Shown piece by piece: positions 48,301 to 59,487 of a stretch of 64,000 bases of DNA. Made by a program: the position numbers and the translations under genes. Each line of letters opens with the position of its first letter. The stretch's first letter is position 1. Origin of the DNA: Dryas octopetala (Eukaryota > Streptophyta > Magnoliopsida > Rosales > Rosaceae); assembly GCA_963921425.1 (NCBI GenBank), contig OY992838.1, forward strand, positions 7,936,001 through 8,000,000, written 5' to 3'. Under the pieces are notes generated by a model. The model searched no databases. It had not been told where the DNA came from and saw nothing but the letters and a program-made list of their open reading frames with translations.

Positions 48301-51300
48301 AATATCAACAACTTCATCTGTTGTCTCCATATTGGCAAATATCTCTCTCTTCCACATATGTCCTGAAATCAAGATGGTGAAAGCTATTTTAGAAAGGCCA
48401 GAAAATACTACTTGCTAGATTATCTCATGAAGATTAAATAATGTAGAATGGCTAACAACTTAACTGTTCATGATGTATACCAAGTGTCTTTTGGCAGATT
48501 AAATGAGAGAGGATCCTCAACATGAAACAGATAAAAGAGAGAGAGAGAGAGAGAGAGTAGGGAACATTAATGTGTTAAAAGAAGGAACCTTCTATTTGTG
48601 GAAAGCCTGAAACGTAGAGACTGTTAGTTGTCTTCTTCTCAATAGAATTAACTGCTGAAATGCCCTCATTGTCAATATATTCAAATTCTGGACTATTTAA
48701 AGAAGTAGACATGCTCTCATCCAAAGAAACTGAACCACAAACTGATCTGCTTGGAGAGGCATCCCTGCTTTTGGCTGCATGAATTATGCTACTGGAAGCA
48801 GGAAGAACAGTACCACTGCTGCTTGGAGAAGGATTAGTGGCAACTATTCCAATAGGTAGATCAGTTCCTGAAAATGATGTGTCACTGAAAGGAACCAAGA
48901 CACTTGATTTTGCACTCAAGGGTGCAGAAAAAACATTCCCTGAGAGGCCAGTATTACTCAAGCAAGTAGACGTTTCCTTCTTCGACTTAGCAATTTTAGT
49001 TGTGCATGGTACCTTCAAATATAAAACACAGTTAATCCTTTTCTCAAAATATTATCATCAGTATACATATACCTGTTGTTAATTTGGCTCGCATTTGAAG
49101 ATTTCCTGGTTCATGGGGGATTTCCATGGTATTCTAGGATGAAGTTAGGAGTCCAAATAGGTGTTGGAAGGTTATTAATTCCTGGTGCGTTTTGGACTTC
49201 ATTTTGGGCAAGTTTTGAGGTTTTCCTTGTGTATAAAGGAAACTTATTTCCTACTCAAAGTTAACTTTCTTCCTACTTTATCTAGGATTGTAATATAAGG
49301 CCTATGGTTATAAATAGGACCTTAGGGGCTTAGAAAAACGTGAGAGAATCAGATTAGAGTGAGCAAGTCCTTAGGATTCTTGGGAGGCACACAATCTAGA
49401 ATTGGTGAGATCAAGATTAGGTAATTAATCTTGGGTGAGAGATCTAGGGTTTTGGGAAACACTTTGTGAAAGGGTGTACAAGGGATTTGGGGATTGGGTT
49501 ATGTGATTTAGTCCAATTGTAATCTTAATACTTATTATTCTCATAGTGAAGAACGGAGATCTCTCCCGGGGACGTAGGCAGGAATTTTGCCGAACCTCGT
49601 AACAAATCTCGGTGTGATTGTGTGTGCTTGTTGGTTTATTATTTTCTGTTTTCTTGGCTGTGTTTGTTATTTATCTTTCATCGAATTATTGCTTGTACGC
49701 CGTGACGGTGGGAATTAGGATTTAATTCTCAAACTACATCAACAAGTGGTATCAGAGCCAGGTTTCGTGTTCATCGATCGTGGTTCCGTGTTTATCGATC
49801 GAGGGTAGTTTGTCATGGCAGCAGGAAGTAGTGGTGTTTCATCCTTTAAGGTGGAGCAATTTGATGGAAGAGGTAACTTTACTCTATGGCAAAAGAGAGT
49901 GAAGGATGTCCTAGTTTCGCAAGGCTTGGCACGCGCCTTGAAGGGAAAGGAAGTAGGAAAGCCGGCAAAGATGACAGATGATGACTGGGAAGACTTGGAG
50001 TGCAGGTGTGTGAGCACGATTCGGCTTTATATTGCTGATAATATTATCAACAATATAGATGAAGATTCTGCCCCGGAATTGTGGAAGAAACTAGAAAAGC
50101 TTTATTTAGCTCAGAAGTCTATGGCCACAAAGTTGAATCTGAAGCGGGACATATATAAGCTGAAGATGGAAGCGGGTGCAAATCTCATGGATCATATGAA
50201 CGTGTTCAAAGGACTACTAAATCAACTCGAAAGAGTTGGGGTAAAGATTGAGGAAGAAGATCGAGCCCTCTTACTTCTAACCTCACTTCCTGATACATAT
50301 GACAACATAGTGGATATCTTCTTGTATGGTAAGGATACACTGAAGATGGAGGAGGTCGAGTCAACTCTCTTGTCTAGTGAAAGGAGAAAGAAAGTTGAGG
50401 ATAAAGATTCCTTGTTTGTTGATCATGGTCAAAGAGGAAGGCAAACTACCAAGGGTTCTAGTGATAGCAAGGCTAGATCAAAGGGTAGTGGTAAGGGCTG
50501 GCAGTGCTACAAGTGCAAAGAGTGGGGACACATAAAGAAGGACTGTCCGACTTGGAATAAGAAGGATGGTCATGGCTCTACAGCGGTAGCAGACTATAAT
50601 GAATCTGGAGAACTTCTCACAGTCTCTATAGGTAACACTTCTTCTCATGGTGATTGGATATTGGATTCGGGTTCTACTCACCATATATGCTCTAGGAAAG
50701 AATATTTTGAAAAGTTTCAAGAATCAAAGGGAGGATCTTTCTCTTTGCCTGACGGGTCCAAAGTTGACGTCATGGGGGTTGGAACGGTGAAGATCAAGAT
50801 GTTCAATGGGGTGGAGCATACTTTGGGTGGAGTCGCTTATGTCCCAAAGCTACAAAGGAATTTGATATCCTTGAGTAGGTTGGATTCCAAGGGCTACCTG
50901 GTTTTGATAACAGGTGCAGTCATGAAAATTACTCATGGAAGTATGGTCCTAATGAAGGGAGAGAAGTGTGGTGGTTTATATCGTTTGATAGGAACTCAAA
51001 CCTCGATGGTTGGTTGGAAACGAAATGCACAAGAAATCAAGCGCTTGAGGAAGGTCTCGTTTGCGGGTACAGCAGAGACGGTTGTGACATGTTTCCAAGG
51101 TTCAAACGATGGTGAGAAAGGAGATCCTACTGGAGGAGGGGGTGAATCGAGGCCCCTCTTCGGTGCTAACCGGTAATTGGTTACACGATGCAGCTGCACA
51201 TAGGTATTGGCTGTGCGAATCAAAGGTGGACCATAGTTTCTTGATTCGGGTTATGTGTAGTTGGTACAAGGTCAAGGCCAATGGTATTTGGTGCAAGGTA

Positions 51301-53489
51301 ATTTGCATGATATGCTCGCCAAGGTGGAGATTGTTGTTAATTTGGCTCGCATTTGAAGATTTCCTGGTTCATGGGGGATTTCCATGGTATTCTAGGATGA
51401 AGTTAGGAGTCCAAATAGGTGTTGGAAGGTTATTAATTCCTGGTGCGTTTTGGACTTCATTTTGGGCAAGTTTTGAGGTTTTCCTTGTGTATAAAGGAAA
51501 CTTATTTCCTACTCAAAGTTAACTTTCTTCCTACTTTATCTAGGATTGTAATATAAGGCCTATGGTTATAAATAGGACCTTAGGGGCTTAGAAAAACGTG
51601 AGAGAATCAGATTAGAGTGAGCAAGTCCTTAGGATTCTTGGGAGGCACACAATCTAGAATTGGTGAGATCAAGATTAGGTAATTAATCTTGGGTGAGAGA
51701 TCTAGGGTTTTGGGAAACACTTTGTGAAAGGGTGTACAAGGGATTTGGGGATTGGGTTATGTGATTTAGTCCAATTGTAATCTTAATACTTATTATTCTC
51801 ATAGTGAAGAACGGAGATCTCTCCCGGGGACGTAGGCAGGAATTTTGCCGAACCTCGTAACAAATCTCGGTGTGATTGTGTGTGCTTGTTGGTTTATTAT
51901 TTTCTGTTTTCTTGGCTGTGTTTGTTATTTATCTTTCATCGAATTATTGCTTGTACGCCGTGACGGTGGGAATTAGGATTTAATTCTCAAACTACATCAA
52001 CAATACCAGGTAGCAAGTTCAAAAAGCAATGACTTCTATTCCATGCCAAAACAAAATGAAAGACCAAAATGCTGACTATAACAATAAATTAAAGGCCAAT
52101 CTAATGTAACCATTCCACTAGCATTTCATGTCAATTTCAAAACACATTTCCATCCTTTCAAATGAAAATTTTTTGAAAAATATAGAAGGCTATCACACAA
52201 AACAATAAAATAAGCTGTCAGGTTATAAAATGTACATTGAAATCCAACTAAATCTCTAAAAGGACAAAAAAAATCGTAGTAACACAACAACTAAAATAAG
52301 CGAAATATATACTTGTATGTACTTCATAGTAGATAAGAGATAAAGCCATTTATTACTAAACCATTTGTAACATGGGAAAGTTCATAATTTCTACATAAAT
52401 GTATAAATTACTAAATTTCATAACAGAAATACCCATGCATAATTAGAAAACTATTAGTAACTATGTGATCAGATAATGGAAGTCATACCAAACTTATAAA
52501 TGAACCCTATAAGTCAAATTGAAACACACCACTAATGTTACAAATAAAAAAGAGAGAAAAATAAACATGTACATTCCATGTCATCTGCATTTTGAACAAT
52601 GTTATTTGATACGGTAATTACTATTCTTATAAAAATTAGCTTGACATAAATGTACATATGAGATTTATGCTGTACAGATTGATTAAGGATATAATTAAAC
52701 TGAAGCTTACTTATCAAAAAGGCTATCATATTAAGTTATCTTCAATGCTCAACAATATGTATCATGATTTGTGATGACTAAGTTATTTGTTTCTCATCGT
52801 TAAGATTGTTCTGAATTTCCTTTTCATTCGAAAGCTTCATATGGCACATAAATGTAAGTAATCAATGAAACGCATTTTAGTAAAATAATGGAATAGACCC
52901 TAATTGCCCTTACAAGGGAAAACAGAAATGACAAAAGAAAAATAAAAAAATCAAAACAAGGGAATTAGCGTAAAATGAATTCATATAGTTCTCCAACATT
53001 TTGGGTTTTCTTGCAGACAAAAATTAAAATTATTCAAGTAATTAATCATTTCTTCTTCTTTTTCCTTTTTGGGGGTGTAAAGAAAAAGAAGAAATTCCTC
53101 ATTTCAAGAAGCAGACAAAGAAAAAAGAAGAAATTCCTCATTTCAAGAAACAGACAAAGAAGGGAGAGTAAATTATAATAGCAACCCTCCATAAACAAAC
53201 ATAATTTATTAATTACCACAAAAATATTAATTACAAATCAGAAATATAAAATATTCATGAACGTAACCATAACCAACAGTTGTAGTAGACGCACCATAGG
53301 CTTCGACGAAGCAGCGAAGGTCGGTGGACCACTTTGAGAGCCATTCTTTTGGTTCGTGACGTCTCCAAGCGCCGTTCGTTTTCTCGCCACTTGGGGTTTC
53401 GCCGCCATGGCCTTCTTGTTCAGATTGTGCGAAATTGGGGGCCTCTTGGCCGACGATGATGGCGGTGGACGGCGGTTTCGGGTCGACAT
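45309..53489 (-). CDS. CYCA1: A1-type cyclin, tandem copy 2 with LTR element in intron 1
   Basis: Eleven minus-strand exons: 53489-53295, 49012-48589, 48362-48226, 47291-47199, 47004-46871, 46738-46663, 46558-46482, 46390-46357, 46021-45872, 45774-45640 and 45380-45309. They join in frame to about 508 residues. The destruction box is RTALGDVTN (residues 38-46). The cyclin box has [12 protein letters not shown] and AEEFRLLSD, and the C-terminal fold [20 protein letters not shown]. It ends CPPSIPPEFFQDLSN. Exons 3-6, 9 and 10 have the same lengths as in copy 1, but the 111-base exon of copy 1 is split here by a 91-base intron (46391-46481). Intron 1 is about 4.3 kb because a 2.9 kb LTR element is inserted; the exons stay open. 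Same role by family (CDK partner, S to M phase). Its upstream region lacks the AACGG cluster of copy 1. Confidence 0.92.
47346..47364. repeat. G homopolymer of 19 bases
   Basis: An uninterrupted run of 19 Gs followed by a GA-rich stretch, inside an intron of cyclin copy 2. Length is often unreliable in assemblies at such runs. Confidence 0.9.
49074..49744 (+). repeat. Left LTR
   Basis: 671 bases, TG...CA ends, same length as the right LTR at 51332. A TATAAATAGG-type TATA box (49308-49317) fits the start of transcription in the middle part of the LTR. Confidence 0.92.
49747..49761 (+). other. Primer-binding site of the LTR element
   Basis: TGGTATCAGAGCCAG, complementary to the 3' end of plant initiator methionine tRNA, two bases after the left LTR. 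This is the usual primer site for copia-type elements. Confidence 0.88.
49815..51176 (+). CDS. Gag-type polyprotein part of the LTR element
   Basis: A frame of 453 residues. The first part is the copia gag family (UBN2-like) with FDGRGNFTLWQKRVKDVL near residue 17 and MDHMNVFKGLLNQLERVGV in the middle. A CCHC zinc knuckle follows (CYKCKEWGHIKKDC, about residues 230-245), then a retropepsin-like part with the DSGSTHH motif near residue 283 and SLSRLDSKGYLV beyond it. In copia elements these form the capsid, bind RNA and process the polyprotein. The element carries no recognised polymerase part. Treated as part of a short, relic-type element. Confidence 0.88.
   Translation: MAAGSSGVSSFKVEQFDGRGNFTLWQKRVKDVLVSQGLARALKGKEVGKPAKMTDDDWEDLECRCVSTIRLYIADNIINNIDEDSAPELWKKLEKLYLAQKSMATKLNLKRDIYKLKMEAGANLMDHMNVFKGLLNQLERVGVKIEEEDRALLLLTSLPDTYDNIVDIFLYGKDTLKMEEVESTLLSSERRKKVEDKDSLFVDHGQRGRQTTKGSSDSKARSKGSGKGWQCYKCKEWGHIKKDCPTWNKKDGHGSTAVADYNESGELLTVSIGNTSSHGDWILDSGSTHHICSRKEYFEKFQESKGGSFSLPDGSKVDVMGVGTVKIKMFNGVEHTLGGVAYVPKLQRNLISLSRLDSKGYLVLITGAVMKITHGSMVLMKGEKCGGLYRLIGTQTSMVGWKRNAQEIKRLRKVSFAGTAETVVTCFQGSNDGEKGDPTGGGGESRPLFGANR
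51319..51331 (+). other. Polypurine tract of the LTR element
   Basis: CCAAGGTGGAGAT just before the right LTR, the typical plus-strand priming site in copia-type elements. Confidence 0.75.
51332..52002 (+). repeat. Right LTR
   Basis: 671 bases, same ends and length as the left LTR. Wherever compared by eye the two are the same, including the 61-codon shadow frame near their start. Confidence 0.92.
53083..53160. repeat. Two-copy 39-base tandem repeat
   Basis: AAGAAGAAATTCCTCATTTC followed by AAGAARCAGACAAAG occurs twice in direct succession within intron 1 of cyclin copy 2. Short local duplication. Confidence 0.8.
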
Positions 53490-53940
53490 TTTCGGGCAAG
53501 AACGTTAGCTTCTAAACCAAGAAACCGAGTAGGAAATGTACGATGGCTGAGGAAAGCGGGTCGGACCTTGGCGTGGGCTCGACTTCACGGAGAAGTTGGG
53601 TTCGCGGGTCGGGGTTTCTGGAGGGTTTTAAGAACAGGGAGAGAGAGAGAGAGAGAGAGAGAGGTATCTGAGCGCGAAAACGTACGGATTTAAAGGCTTG
53701 GAGATAATCACCGCCTGTTGTCTGAAGAAGAAATCTGAACCGTCTGTTAACGTGTAAATAGTAAGCGTGATCACCTATCAATATTCCTTCATTAGCTTTG
53801 GGTTAATTGAGCCATGTATTACGATAAACATTGAGCCTTGTATAATGAATTTATGATCGAATAAAATATAAAAAATTGAGCCATATATTATACAAAGCAA
53901 ATTGAAAAAAAAAACAAAAAAAGTATTATGCAAAGCAAAT
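53490..53940 (-). promoter_or_regulatory. Upstream region of cyclin copy 2
   Basis: A short pyrimidine-rich (GAGA on the plus strand, 53639-53664) leader-like region next to the start. No AACGG core was seen here, in contrast with cyclin copy 1. No other gene. Confidence 0.45.
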
Positions 53941-53948
53941 ATATTGTA

Positions 53949-55115
53949 GAGAGCTGCTATTTGCACACTCTTTTTTTTATTTTTGCACACATTTTTCTCT
54001 TACACATCTTCTATCATTTTTTAAAATGTAAAATTTCTTTTTAATACACCCCTCTCATTACCAAAATACTCCCAAGCTCATTAATCTTACCAAATTTCTC
54101 TTACACACCCCACCCAATCTATTCAAACAATACACACTCACTCAACTCTTTCAGACAATACACACTCCTACCCCCAACCTCACACTCACCCAATCCTAGC
54201 CAAGAACACATAGCCATAGCCATTGTTGTCAACACCATAGTTATGCCTTAAGTTAAATTATTTTGATTCATATGCAAATCTAAGTTTTTTTATCAAATTT
54301 AAATTGGTTAATCCATCTCAAGACATATTTTTTTTCTGTTTGAGATAATTTGGAGTGCGGTTTTTCTAGATTTCAAGATTGAAATTTCGGGTTTGAGTTA
54401 TAGGGTTTCGCAGGTCGTTCGGCACTGGTCTACCGAATATTTCGGTTTCATTCGGTAGTAAGCTACCGAACATTTCGATTTCGTTCGATACTAAGCTGTT
54501 GAACTTTTTAGTTTCGTTCGGCAACTTACTACCGAACGAAACTGAAAGGTTCGACAGCTTACTACCGAACGAAACCGAAATGTTCAGCAGACCAGTGCCG
54601 AACGACCTGCGAATCTGAAAATGAATAATCATAAAATTCACACTTGCACTCTAAAAAATCTCACTTCAAATCATCGAAAACAGACGAGAAAGGTATTATG
54701 ATTGATTAACCAATTGAAATTAGATAAGAAAATATTAGATTTACATTAAAATCCATAAATTTTAGGTTAGGGCATGTCTCCAACTTCCAATGGCTATGGT
54801 GGAGAGAGGTTGCATGGGTTGCGATGAAGGCGGGTTGATGGCGGGAGATGAGTGTTGGCAATTTTGGGATGGAGGTAGGGTCACGGGTGGGGTGTGTTTT
54901 GGTTGTGGTTGGAGATGAGGTTGAGGGTGGGGTGTGTAGTTGTGATTTAGGAGTGTTGGGTTTGGGGTGTGTAAGGAGAGTTTTTTTTTTTTTTTTCAAA
55001 TGATGTGGGTTGTCCTTTAAGGTAATTTCTCTTTGTGTCAATTAAGTAATTTCACAAAATAAGTTAGTGGGGGTGTGCAAAAAGAAAAAAAAATGGTGTG
55101 CAAATAGCAGCACTC
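53949..55115. mobile_element. Foldback MULE-like element with long inverted arms
   Basis: The left end GAGAGCTGCTATTTGCACAC and the right end, read inverted, GAGTGCTGCTATTTGCACAC are terminal inverted repeats. Flanking octamers ATATTGTA (53941-53948) and ATATTTTA (55116-55123) match at seven of eight. The arms remain partly complementary all the way inward: CTGTTTGAGATAATTTGGAG on the left faces CTGTTTTCGATGATTTGAAG, read inverted, on the right. The centre is a strong palindrome (54406-54613). About 1.17 kb, no protein coding capacity recognised. Terminal repeats resemble those of the element at 34149-36860. Confidence 0.7.
54406..54613. repeat. About 200-base palindromic core with TTCGGT motifs
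   Basis: TTCGCAGGTCGTTCGGCACT on the left faces its exact inverted copy AGTGCCGAACGACCTGCGAA on the right, with further pairing through TTCGGTTTC / GAAACCGAA toward a centre near 54510. A transcript would fold into a long hairpin. Confidence 0.85.
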
Positions 55116-55123
55116 ATATTTTA

Positions 55124-55860
55124 TTGCAACAATTTCAATAATGTTGGGATTTAAGTTTGTTCACCAAATAATACGTGAATACGCATGTCAGTATTCAAAT
55201 CGTTAAAAAATACTAAGTTTAGAATGAATTTCAACTTGAATAAATAAAACACTGTAGAACAAAATTGGTAAACAAAATTTGATGAGTGTGGTAACACTTA
55301 TAACTTTTGTTATATTATTTATGGCATAGACATTTTCTTTTATGAGAAATGATTTTGGCGCTTCAAAAATGACTTTTTGCACTCCTCTGCACTCTCACAC
55401 ATCAAAAGTGCGTAAGGCATCCACTGTTCTTAATTATGTGTGCAAAGATGGAAAAAAAAAAAATTTGTCTATCACGAGCATATTATCACGTGATAAGAGA
55501 GATAGACATATTAAGTGATACATAAAAGTTTTTATCCTGCAAATACATACTTTGAGAACTAACCACCATACATTTTGTTGAATATTTATACACTTGTCTC
55601 TACCCTAGGAAACTTTAAGAGTGGAAGTCCACATTATAAGAAAGTGTCTACTTATTGATGGAAAATTTGGATGGAGAGTTAATGGGTTGGGTTAATGAGT
55701 TAATGGGTTTGAAGGGAAAGGAAATGGAATATGTTAATGGGTTGGGTTGTGCTAACATATGGTGGACCTAAAGCCAACATTGGGCCAATGGTAGCCCAGG
55801 GCGCACAAGATTCCCTACTCGATCTAATTTCAAAGCTGGAGATTTGTTCCAAATTCCCTG
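55124..55860. other. Intergenic left of RFC4
   Basis: AT-rich DNA with no recognised gene. A small tandem of GGGTTAATG / TTAATGGGTT units at 55678-55745 sits about 200 bases upstream of the RFC4 start. Confidence 0.45.
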
Positions 55861-55875
55861 TCTCCCTCAACCGAA

Positions 55876-55917
55876 GCGGGAAAGAAAGCCCTACTGACTG
55901 AGCTTTAAGGCGGGAAT
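55876..55917 (+). promoter_or_regulatory. Two E2F-type sites upstream of RFC4
   Basis: GCGGGAAA at 55876-55883 is the inverted form of TTTCCCGC, a perfect TTTSSCGC E2F site. GGCGGGAAT at 55909-55917, inverted ATTCCCGCC, fits the looser WTTSSCSS form. They lie 25-66 bases before the ATG. E2F-DP control of replication factor genes at G1/S is well known in plants. Confidence 0.65.
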
Positions 55918-55941
55918 CTTCCAGACTAGAGAAAGAGATCG

Positions 55942-58900
55942 ATGGCGCCACTGGTGCAAAGCTCTCAACCATGGGTCGAGAAATAGTATGTATAATCATC
56001 TTCCTTTACTCTCTGTGCATATTCCCATCTTTTTCACTTCATCTGGGTATTGATTACTTCATTTTGATTTTGATTCTTGTGGACTCAGTCGACCGAAGCA
56101 AGTGAAAGATGTGGCTCACCAGGACGAGGTGGTCCGGGTCCTCACCAACGTCCTCGAGACCTCAAATGTAACATTTACTTACATACCCACATACCCTAAA
56201 CCCCTCTTATTCTTTTTATTTATTTATTTTATTTTATTTCATGTATTTGTTATTTATTTATTGCTGTGAATTGGGTTTTTCAGTGTCCGCACATGCTCTT
56301 CTACGGTCCCCCTGGTACCGGAAAAACCACCACCGCACTCGCCATTGCCCACCAGCTATTCGGGTTAGCCTCAGCACTTAATGAACTAGACTTCAAATTT
56401 ATTGTGTGCTTTTAAATCTTAAAAACTTGTTTTCCCAAATTTCTTTGTCTTTTGAGTTTTGTGGAATGCCATGATTCATGAAAATCGTCAAAAGGGTTGA
56501 GTACTTGTGATATTCCTTTTGGGTAACTAGATTGAGTTGATATTTGGGAGTTAAGTTAAATAATGTTATTTTGTAAGGATTAAGTATAAGAATAACAGCA
56601 CTATCTTTGATTTTACCCAGAGTTCAAATTCTTGAATTGGGCTTTACTATACACATTACCATAAATATTTTCTTTGTTTTATTTGATTATAACCTTAATC
56701 TTTTTACAGACCTGAGCTCTACAAGTCTAGAGTGTTGGAGCTGAATGCAAGTGATGATCGTGGTATAAATGTTGTCCGGACAAAGATCAAAGATTTTGCT
56801 GCTGTGGCTGTGGGTTCTAGTCAACGTCAAGGGTATATTTTTCGTATCTGTAAGAACTGTTATTTTGATTTTTAGTTCATATATTCTCCCTTTCCATTTT
56901 CTCCACATCTATGTTCCCTTTCTTCAATGCTTCAGGGGTTACCCTTGTCCACCATTTAAGATCATCATCCTTGATGAGGCGGATTCAATGACAGAAGATG
57001 CTCAGGCATGTTTGTTATCTGTTCATTACTTCCTTGCTTAGTATTTTTGCAGTAAGCAGTATGAAGGATGCGCTATCACTTACATTCGTTTATGCAGAAT
57101 GCCCTAAGGCGCACAATGGAAACTTACTCCAAAGTCACAAGATTCTTTTTCATATGTAATTATATAAGCAGGTCTACCTTCTCTACTCTTTACTTTGTTT
57201 TGCTTGGCAGTTATATAATTCCTTCTGATATTTTCTGTCACTCCTATGTTTGGTAACCCCCGATATCTTCTTTAAATTTCTTTTTGTGGCTGGCATGATA
57301 ACATACAGTTGAATTTGGTTTTGTTTTGAGACATATGTATGCATCATAATCGTGCTAACTACTTAATTCAGAGTTAATGATCATACTTTGATGCAATTCT
57401 CTCGCATTAAATGTAAAATTATCTTGAGAGAGCCTAAAAATTTTTGAGATAATACCTTATTTTTGAATTGCTCCTGTATAATAATGTCCGGTACTAAGGG
57501 TTGTTGAACCGCACTGAAAGGGAATTTTTTTTGTAATCGTCTTCATCTTTTTTCATTAAATTGTAATCTTTACATGAATGAAGGGTAAGGCTTGCACTTG
57601 GTGATCTATGTGGTTGTATTTTTGTAGGATCATAGAGCCGCTTGCTTCAAGGTGTGCAAAGTTCAGGTTTAAGCCACTTTCAGAAGATATCATGACCAGC
57701 CGTATATTGCATATTTGCACAGAAGAAGGCCTCAACCTTGATCCAGAGGTGTGTACATCATGGCTAAAATCTTGAAGATATATGTTGGTTTGTTGAAAAG
57801 TGGGTTCTTTGTATGAATGTTGTGTGTTTGACATCATCCTACAAAACGTATGATCTGCCTTGTAGGCTCTGTCAACTCTAAGTTCCATCTCACAAGGTGA
57901 TCTTCGTCGGGCTATTACATACTTGCAGGTAAAAGCTGAAATCTTTTTTGTATATGGCATATATAATGTGCTTTGGTATTTTTGTCTGACAAAATCTTGT
58001 ACTTCAGTGAAACTGGTAAAGCCCAGTGTTAGTCAATGTTATAAACTTTTATATTTTCTCCCCTCTAAATTCATTGTTCAATTAATTTAGATTTGTTTTT
58101 TTTTTCCTACTTAAAATGATTTTCTTTTTCTTTTTTCTTGAAACTTGTCCACATTGATGAAGCTTTAATATTTGGTAATCCTGCTAAGTTTCTCGTTCTT
58201 GAATGCTAAATTATACTTTTGAAATATTGCAGTCAGCCGCTCGCTTGTTTGGATCTTCTATTTCTTCAAAAGACCTGATTAGTGTCTCTGGGGTAAGTAA
58301 TAAGATAGTTAAATTTCCAAAGGCAGTTTACCTTCTAGCCAATATTTTTTGAGAGTAGTCTCAATAATATATTTGACTGTGGTTGAGTTCTAACTCTAAG
58401 ATGATGATTTTATCACTAGCTTCTATTGTTTCCTTTATTTTTAACTATAGTTAGGTATACATGCGTATGTAGTTGCAATGAATGAGCAAGGACTACTTTC
58501 TGTAAAATAGGGTGCTTTGAGATTGAAAAAAAAGATGTTTGAAGTTGCATCCCTGCTGTGCTGGTTCCTGTGATGCCAAATTTTAGCAATCTAGATAGCC
58601 AGTAGATGTAAGAGTACTCTCAAATATTTCTATTTTCATGTTTGTTATAACTCGAGCAACTGAAGAAATTTCTTGGTGTGTGCTGGACATGTTTGTTCTG
58701 ATGAGTTCAGCCATTACCCAGTGTTAGTCTCACTTCAGTGGGTCCTAGGTACAGTGGGATCCTAGCAAGGGAGATCTGGGTTTGGTCCTAGCATTGAGCA
58801 TTTAACATGAATGGCCCCTCTTAAGATTGAATCCAGACATCTGATATCTTATATCAAATCCCTGCCTTGTCCTGATATCTAATATTTCAATACTTCAGGT

Positions 58901-59487
58901 AGTTCCAGAGGAGGTTGTTGAGACACTTTTTGCTGCTTGCAGAAGTGGTAACTTTGATTTAGCAAACAAGGAAGTCAACAATGTAATTGCGGATGGATAT
59001 CCAGTCTCTCAGATGCTTTCTCAGGTTTTATTTTTTCTCTTTTAATTGGGTGGTCTATTAGCACATTATGCTCGTCATATAAGTACTAACACAATCTTGC
59101 TTCTAGTTATTTGACATGGTGGTTGAAGCAGATGACATATCAGATGAACAGAAGGCTAGAATATGCAAGAAATTGGGTGAAACAGATAAGGTAAAAATGG
59201 CCCATTTACATTTCAGAGGCATGTCATAAGTGTTAGATTGCTAGGTTCAATATCAGTTAATAGCTGATATTCAGCTGGCTTATCTACATTATTTGTTTCT
59301 CACCATCAAATTTACTTTCACATTTTGGTCATAAAAATTAAGGCAGACTTATCTTGTGCACAGTTTCACTTTTACTCCTGTTTATGTGCAGCGTCTTGTT
59401 GACGGTTCCGACGAGTACTTGCAGCTGCTCGATGTTGCCAGCAGCATAATGCGAGCTATTTCTAACATGCAAGAAGAATTCTCTTAG
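55942..59487 (+). CDS. RFC4: Replication factor C subunit 4 (clamp loader AAA+ ATPase)
   Basis: Twelve exons: 55942-55985, 56089-56167, 56284-56363, 56710-56832, 56936-57005, 57098-57171, 57628-57748, 57866-57928, 58233-58292, 58899-59024, 59107-59190 and 59392-59487. They join to 339 residues, as in Arabidopsis RFC4 (from memory). The Walker A motif GPPGTGKTT is at 49-57, the Walker B ILDEAD at 120-125, and the arginine-finger SRC motif at 164-166. It starts [18 protein letters not shown], the usual RFC opening. As part of the RFC heteropentamer it loads the PCNA ring on primed DNA in the nucleus. Exon 5 ends CAG|GCATGT, so that intron is of the GC-AG class; all others are GT-AG. Intact. The neighbouring small basic protein and the upstream propeller gene match the order around At1g21690. 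Confidence 0.95.

Larger units (their letters stand above)
49074..52002 (+). mobile_element. Short Ty1/copia-type LTR retroelement (young, non-autonomous)
   Basis: Two LTRs of 671 bases enclose a 1.6 kb interior. Both LTRs start TGTTG and end CATCAACA, and the pentamer ATACC flanks the insertion at 49069-49073 and 52003-52007. A primer-binding site (TGGTATCAGAGCC, initiator Met tRNA type) follows the left LTR, and a purine tract (AAGGTGGAGAT) precedes the right one. The interior carries a gag-type frame with a protease-like part. Integrase, reverse transcriptase and RNase H were not recognised, so it would depend on a partner. The LTRs look alike along the whole length that I compared, which points to a recent insertion. 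It lies in intron 1 of cyclin copy 2, in the opposite direction to that gene. Confidence 0.92.

Noticed and set aside
49076-49264. 61-codon open frame repeated at 51334-51522
   Set aside because: It lies in both LTRs and reflects their identity, not a gene.
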